Positions 55,146-64,000 of a stretch of 64,000 nt of DNA are shown here, in pieces. The notes beneath the pieces are model-generated. The model was not told the origin of the DNA, did not search any database, and was given only the letters and a program-made list of their open reading frames with translations. The stretch's first letter is position 1. Every line of letters begins with the position of its first letter. Location: contig NC_073746.1 of assembly GCF_029784135.1 (NCBI RefSeq), forward strand, positions 282,049,348-282,113,347, read 5' to 3'. This DNA is from Toxorhynchites rutilus septentrionalis. Lineage: Eukaryota > Arthropoda > Insecta > Diptera > Culicidae. The translations under genes and the position numbers were made by a program.

Positions 55146-55900
55146 CTAGCTGTACCCTGTACAAGTTGTGGCCCATTGTTTTTGTATGGTAGAGAAATGG
55201 ATAGCATAACAAAGTACATGCTTCATATGAGTTTAATTTTGAAATACTTGTGAGTATGATATTTTTTGTTTTTCCATTATAAACGAATATATAAAGGCTA
55301 TCTGGTTTGCTAACACGGAAACACGCAATGTACAGTTGACCAGGTGAGGAACAATTCGCATCTGAATATAAACTACACTACTTCAAAGATTGACCTTGAG
55401 CTTTACTAATTGTGATTGCCAATCACCAGTAATAATCCAATCAACTTGATTAATTTCTTCCATCTGATTCATATGGAATTCCAGTAGGACATTTTACTAC
55501 AGAGATGCATTGTTTTATGGCAGAGTTACAGTGTTACTCAAAATTTTAGATGAAAAAATTCTTTGCCCACTCCGGAATATGATCGATCACTGCTAATGGC
55601 GATTCATTTTCACTCTGGAATTCCGATTCACCTTTAGACGGTAGCGCAATTCAAAACCTTTTCCGCCATAGTTCAGAGAATTCTCAGAGGGTATTCAAAG
55701 CGTATAAGATATTTTATTATTTTTCAAATGCTTATAGACCATTCTGCATTGATTGTCTAGATGACTTCCAAAGTGCTCGCGGGGAAGAATTACATCAGAC
55801 AACTCACGTTTCTTTGATTTCCAACTATGAAATCGAGCTCAAATCTCAACTATGAAAGTTGAACATTTCTTGAGACCCATTTTTTGCCTTAAATTGATCC
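55146..55900 (-). mobile_element. Helitron 3' portion with helicase C-terminus
   Basis: The minus strand reads, from about 55440 down to 55300, 'AITISKAQGQSLK*CSLYSD' and 'SSPGQLYIACFRVSKPDSLY'. These are the last conserved motifs of the Pif1-type helicase of Helitrons (NKAQGQ...FSHGQLYVALSRV). The upstream frame 'FHMNQMEEINQVDWI' leads into it. The element end GGGTACAGCTAG followed by T (55146) fits the CTRG/T rule. Stops show decay. The Rep nuclease part and 5' end are missing. Confidence 0.75.
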
Positions 55901-56698
55901 CAATTCAAAAGTACGCTACATAGAACAATTTAATTGAATTCATTTGAAAAATGAGAAAATTTTCCATAATATTCTGTTGTAGAACATTTTAAATAGTGAA
56001 AGATAACAATAGGAATAACATTGTAGTGTCGAGGAAGGAATTGTAGAAGGGTTGGAGAGCTTTAATTTTGTTGATAGAAACAATCAAATTTATCATTATT
56101 TAGCAAATAAAAAAACCCTTAAGAAACGAAAAATTTTAAGTATTTTTTCACTTCTAAAAGGCACTTCAATCAATCAATTCACATGTTTTACAACTGCAAT
56201 ATATGCGAAATTTTCAGAAAAAAAAGGAATACTGGGTCAATTGATTCATGTTTGACGACTAGCGGTGCATGGATCATTTCACGCAAATGAAATATTAATC
56301 CCTAGAAATTGACGGGATTCCAATACTTTGAAAAATTTTAACTTTTCGAGAAAAGTAATGCGAAAGAATGATTTTACACGAAATTCTGCATGAAAAACTA
56401 TACAGATATTATTATCCTAAGACTAATTATTCTCGAGAGCTCTATACAAGCTCCATAGAAAATTGTATTTGACAAAAAAAACCATATGTGTAATATCAAG
56501 GAAACTTAACCATTATGGAATCGCTTATTTTTTATAGGTTTGAGCTAGGAACGTCTATGCATAGCCCGCATTCATTTTTCGTGTCCACGTGGACACAGTC
56601 TATATATACTCCATGCCCCCTCTACGTGGACAATCGTGGACATTTTCATACCCCCTACCCCCCTAAAATTGTCCACGTGGTATGTGGACAGCCCCTTA

Positions 56699-59296
56699 TG
56701 AGGTTTTGGTTATGAAACCCTCAAAATCCCCGAGTGGTGGCGACTGAGCCGGTAAAAGACCAAGGCTAACAATTGAATTAACCCATAACAAAATAGAAAC
56801 CCGAACAAAAGAGACAAAAACAAAACAAAGAAAATAGACAAAAGAGAATTGACAAATTGATGGTATTCAGAAGACTAATAAATCAACGATAGATGGCCCA
56901 ACATCGAACCTAACAGAGCTCCCCACACGTTTGAATACAGAAAGGAAAACGTTGTTCACTTCTTACAGCTTCTTGCGAACCCTACTAAACTTAGAATTTA
57001 GATATGATTTACAAACTAAGAATTATCAGTTCTGTATAGCTATTGTGATTGAGCCTTACATGATTATGAAATGGAAAATAAACCATTTATGCAATTGAAA
57101 TGCAGTCAGATGAATAATGTTAATAATACAATAACATCTTGAACACGTTTGTTCCTGTTTTGCAATATGTTATCTTATGTCGAAGCTCTCCACATTCAAT
57201 TCATCACAAATGTTGATTCAAAAGGTTTCGCAAACATATCGATGAGATTCTACACTTTGGGATCGCTAAAAATTCCATTGAGTGATTGTTCAAAGAATGG
57301 AGAGGTGCACAATATGTAGTTCCCACCACACTTTATGCGAATTCTGGAATGTTTTGTAAAACTTCAAAAAAGATTGCTGGATCGAGTATAACCAGGATTC
57401 GTTACATACAAGTTTATCTGCATTATTCATTATTATAAATATGATAAGAAAAACGTTCATCATTTCCACATATTATATCCTCATTCTCCACGTTTGTCCT
57501 GAACAGCTTTGAATATCACAGAACAGTGGACGGTCAGGCCATGTAAAACTGATGAAAGAAGCTGTAAAATGTTATTTAACACTAGATGAGAGAAAAGAAT
57601 TCTTCGCTTCTCTATCAAGAAACGCAACTATACGCCATAAAATTGTTTTCTGACCTTCCACAACTCGCAGTCGGCCCAACGCTCTTACCTAGCGGCCAAA
57701 TTAACATGACCGTGTTGGGCGTAATAAGAACGAACAATCAATATTCTCATCCACCGCAACTACGCCTAGGGGCTGTAAACACGTCTTTCTTACCGCCGCG
57801 GGGAATTCTGGCCATTCGGTTGACGTGTTGAAACGAAAAGTGAATTTTATGGAACGTTCTAAAAGTGAATCTAAATACACAGTTTTATTACATGGGCGGT
57901 CATTCGGCTGAGCTGGGAGACGGTAGAAGGCTATCCATCATTGAGGTTTTTTTCACCGACTATAAGAAGAAGTTTTCCTGCTTTCACTTCATCTCGCTGA
58001 AAAAACGAGTGGGCTCCACTAATGAGAAATATAATGTTACAGATGATACATCAAAGTTTTTAACATTTTTAATGAATAATCATTTCAATGAGACTTTCAA
58101 AGCACTATAATAAACAACCTTCTCACCTGCATCTGAAGCAGTAACATGAACGTGGGTTCACTTATGGTTACAAAATGTTTGCTGGTGATGTTACCATAAT
58201 CTATTTATAATTCTTCCAAATCTCATTAAAGGATAATGGGGAGGAGAAAGCTAAGTGAAAAATCAAATGAGTCAAGATTTCGTTAAAAAGCGATTAAATT
58301 TCCTTAATTATCATTTCCAAACAAGGCTTGCTTAAAAAGGAAGTGAGCAATTGCCTAGATCCTAATTTATCATTCAGTTACACTGATTACTCGTTACCCA
58401 CTTTTGACAGTAATTGACCTTAAAGAAAATGTATTTGTCAATCACAGAATCTCTTCGAGACACAACCTTCTTTATTGTGTTCAAATTAATATTTGGTAAA
58501 GCATTTGTTAATTTCGGCCTCAATGCGTCGAAAAAATATTGTGGCAAACCACTCATAACCAACGCCGTGACTAACGTAATTTATTCAATGACATGTTAGA
58601 CCGTTGCATAACTGAAAGCATTCATTGTGTTAGGCACTAGCATTTCGCAACCGTACCTCAAACGAGCAAATGTAACTATAAAATTTAATGTGACTCTTAT
58701 TGAATCATCGCTTGTCAATGCTGTCATACCACTTTAATGGAATTGCGGGCCGAAAATTTTACATGGAGTCTTTCGGCGCACATTTCTCCCTCACATCCGT
58801 CACAGTTAGCGAGCCAAAAACAATCGCGTCAATCCATTGTTCTACCGTGACATGCTAACGACTCTGCGGGTTGCGATCGACGGTCTCCATAACCGCGCAA
58901 GCCCTCGTTTCCGAGTCGGTGGAAGCCCCCGTCGGTAGCCATTGGAAGAACAATTGCATAAAATGAAATACGCCAGTCTTTCATTATCATGGGGGGGTGC
59001 AAGAAAAGAAAGCGAAAGCGAACCATTGTTTTCACTTTCTGCGTTCTGGTTTTTGTGATACGATAGGTAGCCAAGCATGATGACATATATACGCAAGAAG
59101 TTATTGACTTCAGTTAAACTCCATCGGTAGATTATAGGGAACCTCGAATTGATTGTATTGGGTTCGGGAATCGAAATTCGTTCTGAGGCACAGAAAAAAA
59201 CCAAAGCATAATTCTATACATTCATCATACAAAATAAATCAAATTCATGCTACTACTGGCAATACGAATAAGATTCCGAAATTGTGTGAAAAAAAT
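56699..59296. other. Unassigned; two open but unrecognised short frames
   Basis: Frames at 57586-57831 and 57865-58110 (81 codons each) have no known motif and no supporting signals. 58690-59110 is GC-richer and non-repetitive. No RNA gene or repeat with partners was found. Confidence 0.3.
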
Positions 59297-61131
59297 TATA
59301 GGAGGTTGTCTCCAAGACACGACCACATTTTTGACGTAGAACTACGCTGTTATTTTGTTCAAGTCGCTCGTTAATAACTTAGGATATTATTTTAGAATGC
59401 TGCAAAATTTTAGAAATAACTGTTTAGTAGAATGGTTTGGTCGCCCTGAAATGGCTTTTTATTGTAGAATCAGTTGACGGTAATTGATTGATAATTCATT
59501 CTTGCCCTCGCAGAACAATACACAAGCTGATCGCATATTGCACTTTGTTTCATGTCAATGCATTGAAAATTTACCTCGAACGCTATTCCAGTTGGTGTCC
59601 ATTTCGCAATTAACATACACTCGGCTACTTTATATACTTGTTACACCAGCACCATTATTCCACATCTCATAACTACATCAATCTTTCTTTGGCACCGAAT
59701 GGAAACAACAACAATGGCAATACTTGCAAGTATCAAATATCATGCTACATGTTATTTAGTATTGTCTCAGTGGAATCGCACCTTCAGACATCATTCGTAC
59801 CAAACAGCAGCACCAAACAAGCGTTCAACATAGCATGCATACATAGCCATACATTGGTGGCTTGAACCGACTATGAATATCAACACTTCTCTTCATATTG
59901 CGCAATTTTCCAAAGTAATACTGTTAATATTACTAGCCTCGAAAAAAGGTGCATTACTTTCTCATGCTCGAGATAAGCGCAGCCACTGGCAAGCCAATCA
60001 CATACAACATTCTAGAACGACATTTACTTTCTTGGTGACTATATTATTATTAAACGAAAAAAAAATCTGTCTGTTAATCTCAATAACTTTGCATTGCTAC
60101 ATTATGATCAAGATTAGATATAACTCACAGCATTCCAGCACGACATTCCCTTGATATTCCTCAAATAATTATGTAGCGCATAACCTTCACGCATGCTTCG
60201 CCATAGTGTCGGCTCGATGCATTGATGCAATGTCAAAGGCACCAACGAAGCTCTTATGATGACGTAAAACAAGCGATGTTAACTGCATTGAATAAAGAAA
60301 AAGTCTGAATATTTGCCTCAGCAGAGTTCCGTTATTCATGCCCTAGCGTAAATATTCCTCTTCCGTTGCCTCCTTCTTTGTTTATATTTATTATCGTGGC
60401 TGCATAATTTGCACCACCAAATAATAGTCCATCATAGCATCAAAATATTAGGTGATTGTTGCATCGCAACAAGGAGCAGATTCAGTGTAGCGAAGATGTG
60501 CTATTTGCACATACGGGATATGAAACATGCACGTACGCACACATAGCCATATATCGATAGTTTGAAGCAACTAAATATACACACACTTATCTCCGCTTTG
60601 TGCTCTTCTCAACAAAAGCCCGCAAAACGCAAAACAAGGAAGAACAAGCGATGTTCATTGCTTCGTATCTAGAACGATATTGAAAGTTTACCTTCTTCTT
60701 CTTCTTTGTTTTTAAGAGGCTAAACTTTACCTCAACGAGTTCCAATATTTATGCTCTATGCAAATATTCCCCTTCATTCTCCTTCTTTTTCTTTCCTTTG
60801 TTCACGAAGACTTTAAATCATTCCCCTTCGTTGATCGCCGATAAGTTGCTCGTAATTGATGGCATGGGTAGGTAAGCTCAAATGAGCAGAACAAATGTTT
60901 GGAAAAATGGAAATGCTTCTAGTTCTCATCAATTTAAACCGTTTACACATCAGGGGATTGTAATATATAGCATAGAAACAAATCTTAGAGAATTTCCGAT
61001 TCGTTTGGTATGTAAATCGTCAGAATCCGTTCGCGGCAAAAACAGTTCTTAACGTCAACTTTATTTCATAAAAACGTGACCAGTTTTCTGATTTGGCACT
61101 CCCTAATGAAAGACGTAGTTCTACGTCAAAA
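59297..61131 (-). mobile_element. GACGTAG-family repeat, near-complete copy A2, inverted to A1
   Basis: The left end is 'ggaggttgtctccaagacac' then 'tttttgacgtagaactac'; the right end is AGACGTAGTTCTACGTCAAA (61111-61130). It aligns with A1 in reverse over almost its full length. The mini-unit is degenerate here: the TATA is 'cataaata' (about 60745-60753, minus) and the segment with the histone-like hairpin is missing. Confidence 0.82.
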
Positions 61132-63341
61132 ATCTAGTTAGAATCAGCTATTTTTCGTTTGTTTTGTGTAGAATTGCTCCACTCAATCAGTACTAGTAAC
61201 AAACACCTATCTAAATTCAATAAATATGAACCACCAATAACCCGCAAGATAACCTCCGTTAGTGAAACCAATAAATACCTCCAATCAGCCCAACATAACC
61301 GGCCACGACAGCCGTCACAGCTGGGTCCAGTCCGACATGATCGCGTGAAGTAAATCACTTTTACTTTCCAACCTCACCCGCCCGAAGAAAATAGTCTCAC
61401 GTCAATCTGAAAAATTGCCCTTGGTCATTTAGTTAACCGGCGGCGCTTGGACTGCCAGTATCTGTATTTCGTGCTTTGTGCATCCGCCGGGTACCCACCG
61501 AAGTTCCTCGTGACAAGTGCCCAGTGTGGAAAGCGATCTTTTCGTTTCTTATTTGGTCCCACTACACGAATATGCTTCCAGCTTATCAACTTCAGCTATC
61601 TCGAGGCGTCACTGGGCAGTCTTCCTCTGGACCGGTATCCGATAAATATTACAAACGGTTCGACAAACCGCTGCTAAGTCGAGTGCTTACTAGCCGGACG
61701 TAACGGCTAGCGTCCTGTACTTGGCGGTCGGACGCACAAATCGATGGGAAGTTTCGAAATGGATCACTTTCTCCATTTGACATTTAGTAAATGCTTTCAA
61801 TCAAAAACGGAAAAATGGGTTGGATACTGCGGACGAGGTAAAGAATCTGCCGTGGCTCAGCTTTGAAAGATTGCCTTCATACGTGGGATGCTGGTCCCAG
61901 ACATTTTGGAGGGAGATTCATGAGTTCATGGAGATTTATGACTATCTCGAATACGAAGGAAATTAACAATACTCAAGCGGTGTCAATAAATCAAATAGAG
62001 AAAAAAACTTGTCAATTTGGAACACTGTCACGGGTTATTAGCTGAATGGTAGCAGTGTTCTTCTAAGATGAAGATAGTAGAGACAAGCAAAGAAGAATCG
62101 ACTTCTTTACGATGAGCAATTCCAGCCATTCTTTGCGTCGGTTTTTATGGGAGTTAGATTTTATCACTCAAAATTAGACAATTCACAGATTAACATATGG
62201 GCATAAGGTAAGAATTGATGATGGTTACTGGTGATTTTATATAGCTAACAAACAACTGGTACTATATATTATGATTCATTATGCTTCATTCTTCATTGTA
62301 TGGAATGCGAAATTCCAGGATGAATTTTGAATCCAAACTAGTAATTTTAAAAAGGTATAATAATTGCTCATATGCGAACAACAACCTCTCACTTTGTGTA
62401 TTCAGCTCACGCAGCATACATGATTGCATTTATTGAACCCTGCAGGATTATAGTTTTCAATTTCTTTCGAATGACCATTATGGCTCTCTTTAATAATTTA
62501 CCGCACGCATTAAAATGAGTGCATACATTCATTGGAAGCAACTCGAGCCTGCTCGCGTTTCGTCAAATCCTGCCAAAGGCGGATGTTTTCCTCAGTTGGT
62601 TTTCTCTTACCACCCTTAATAACAATCATTACTGCCATTATTATGATTGTACTCAGCATTTTGCGGTCTGTGGTTTGTGTTTATTTTTATTAAAATACAT
62701 TCTTTTATTTTTTGTCCTTATAATGGAGTTGTTGGGATTTACCTGTAATTTTCACTCCCATACCCCCGAACGATGAAAAATTTTCAGCGAAATTATTAGC
62801 AGTAATAGCGATTATTATTATTCGGAGAAAGTTGCGCTGCTGTTGTAGTTAGCGAATCCGTGGAATGGTCAGATGATTTTTTCACCCCCTGTGCTGCTGA
62901 TTGAGCTGTTAGTGAACAAACGTATAAGTTGTTATTGTTATAATTAAGTTATTTTTTTCTACATTTATATCCAGAGTTGATACAAAAAAAAATAAAGATG
63001 TAAATGATGAAAAAACTCAATGGGACTCTACCTACATATCAACAGCTAATATTGAAGGACATAATTCAATTTTCTTCGATATAGCTTTGAGTATATGCTA
63101 ACTTTTCCTACAGTTTTAGTTTTCAACTAACGTGTGCATTAAAAAAATGGACTAATTTCGGTTGGCGATAAAAAAAACTACAAACTATAATTCAATGGAC
63201 CGAATTTTCCTTAAATCTTACGATTAGTGGGCCTCCAAAAAAGGTATCTACGGCCTTATCAGTTGACTTGCAGTAGTCTTGGCGGAACTGTGAAACACTT
63301 GCGTCCGAAACTTTGTTCGTACTGCCAGTTTTCCCCAGATC
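61132..63341. other. Unassigned; coding-like block at 61.4-61.8 kb
   Basis: 61430-61760 is GC-rich with two overlapping frames ('YQLQLSRGVTGQSSSGPV' and the shifted one), but no family was recognised. 61855-61970 has another coding-like fragment ('LPSYVGCWSQTFWREIHEF', joined across frames). These may be remains of an LTR retrotransposon or of a host gene. The rest is AT-rich. Confidence 0.3.
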
Positions 63342-63518
63342 GTGAAGAAGTTGGACATCGTGAGGCACTTCTTGTTCGCCGGAGAAAGGGAGCCTGGCTC
63401 TGATCGTCTGACAGTGCTTCGCAACCGTAATGTACAGCAAAAGCCGAAGAAGGAGACCGAGAACAAAGAAGCCTCATCATCCCACGCCTTGGACCGGGAG
63501 GAACCGGCCAAACTGTGA
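63342..63518 (+). pseudogene. Tc1/mariner-type transposase N-terminus, deleted copy
   Basis: The frame 'VKKLDIVRHFLFAGEREPGS' then 'DRLTVLRNRNVQQKPKKE' aligns with the minus-strand fragment at 5338-5586 ('KKMDIVRHFVFAG...ERKPGSGCPTVLHERKVQQK'). About 19 residues of the recognition helices are deleted in frame. The frame stays open for 58 codons, then stops. Non-functional for DNA binding in any ordinary sense. Confidence 0.65.
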
Positions 63519-63677
63519 AGAAGTACATAAGCTTATCAACGATTGATAATCATAATGTACCAAAATTAACCATTTTTAGAACTGTTAGAAAAACTGTCGA
63601 AAATATTTTTTTTCATAGTTTACACCTTGAAGGATCTGTGAAAAATATAAGGTGGTTTTAAAAGATTTTTAAGCAAT

Positions 63678-64000
63678 ACAGGGAAACTTCGATATAACGT
63701 ACCCTCGATATAACGTCACTCGATATAAAGTACATTTTACCTCGATATAATGTACATATATTCAAGGTGTGGAGGAATAATTTTTTTAATATTTTTTTTC
63801 TGAAAGAAAAATAAATTATTTGTATGTTGATTCTAAAAAATGTTTTGTATCTGGTAACTGGTTTAGTGGTTCCGGATTCTAAATGAATCAAGCTTTAATC
63901 ATGTCCCATCCGTTTCCTGAGAAAATATGTCACCCTTCTAATTTTGAGCCCACCGCGAGTAATCGGGTTCTCACATTACTAACCATAGATTTAAGAAAAT
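63678..64000. mobile_element. Pogo/Tigger-type element end, cut by the window edge
   Basis: After TA, CAGGGAAACTTCGATATAAC starts an end with the unit 'cgatataacgt' repeated four times to about 63750, the pattern of pogo/Tigger TIRs. The other end is not in the window. Confidence 0.6.

Larger units (their letters stand above)
54228..56695. mobile_element. TTA-flanked TIR element with CCACGTGG ends (PIF/Harbinger-like)
   Basis: The left end GGGGCTGTCCACATACCACG (26 bp in all) is matched without error by the reverse complement of 56670-56695. TTA flanks both (54225-54227 and 56696-56698), as PIF/Harbinger elements do. Blocks near each end ('ttttcatacccctaccccc') repeat in the same orientation, suggesting that an original short MITE was split by insertions. 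Inside lie a TTAA-flanked MITE (54421-55120) and a Helitron helicase fragment (from 55146). No Harbinger transposase is seen. Confidence 0.75.

Noticed and set aside
57586..58110. Two adjacent 81-codon frames as a gene
   Set aside because: Different frames, no known motif, no supporting signals; chance frames of this size are common here.
1..64000. CRISPR array, rRNA, bacterial operon or prophage
   Set aside because: No spaced direct repeats, rRNA sequence or bacterial gene order; the content is eukaryotic transposons throughout.

Overview
This is AT-rich, intron- or intergene-like animal DNA packed with decayed transposable elements. No complete host protein gene could be supported. The mix of elements (RTE elements resembling mosquito JAM1, tRNA-derived SINEs of Feilai type, Jockey/CR1-group LINEs, mariner, Tc1, pogo, hAT, piggyBac-like and Helitron pieces, and many MITEs) points to an insect, most likely a culicine mosquito such as Aedes. 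That placement comes from family recognition, not from a database search.

Layout. 0.1-3.2 kb: a large foldback element split by a LINE and by a full-length SINE with a 12-bp target duplication. 3.8-4.6 kb: an internally deleted mariner with perfect ends. 5.3-8.2 kb: a transposase N-terminus, a pogo-type MITE, and a 1.9-kb hAT-like element (8-bp target duplication) that carries a dead mariner. 11.9-13.7 kb: a second LINE, with its catalytic box mutated to YAND. 14.8-16.3 kb: a decayed Tc1. 17.1-18.3 kb: a second copy of the hAT-like element, holding a SINE, a Helitron end and a MITE. 20.9-22.6 kb: the best-preserved LINE. 23.7-28.1 kb: an RTE element interrupted by a 2.4-kb insertion that carries histone H2A-derived genes. 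31-45 kb: TIR elements, a MITE with ~80-bp arms, a piggyBac-like shell around a 1.8-kb repeat, mariner, Tc1 and hAT remnants, and an RTE endonuclease piece. 49-56.7 kb: MITEs, Helitron pieces, and a CCACGTGG-ended element with a TTAA-flanked MITE inside. 59.3-61.1 kb: an inverted copy of the 1.8-kb repeat. The rest is unassigned sequence, described block by block; several GC-richer blocks (about 10.1-10.7, 19.2-20.0, 30.6-31.1, 37.7-38.5, 45.5-46.1, 58.7-59.1 kb) look less repetitive and could be host regulatory or intronic DNA.

The most interesting signal is a family of TIR elements with termini reading TTTTGACGTAGRACTACGTC. One member, inserted in the RTE coding region, carries two histone H2A-derived copies with TATA boxes and replication-type histone 3' stem-loops. 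Shorter relatives at 35.2, 39.2 and 50.7 kb keep, or appear to keep, a miniature unit of the same design (TATA box, a leader of roughly 150 nt, histone-like hairpin) with no H2A body. I read this as a mobile element built around histone transcription and 3'-end signals. The sequence features are visible; the functional reading is inference.
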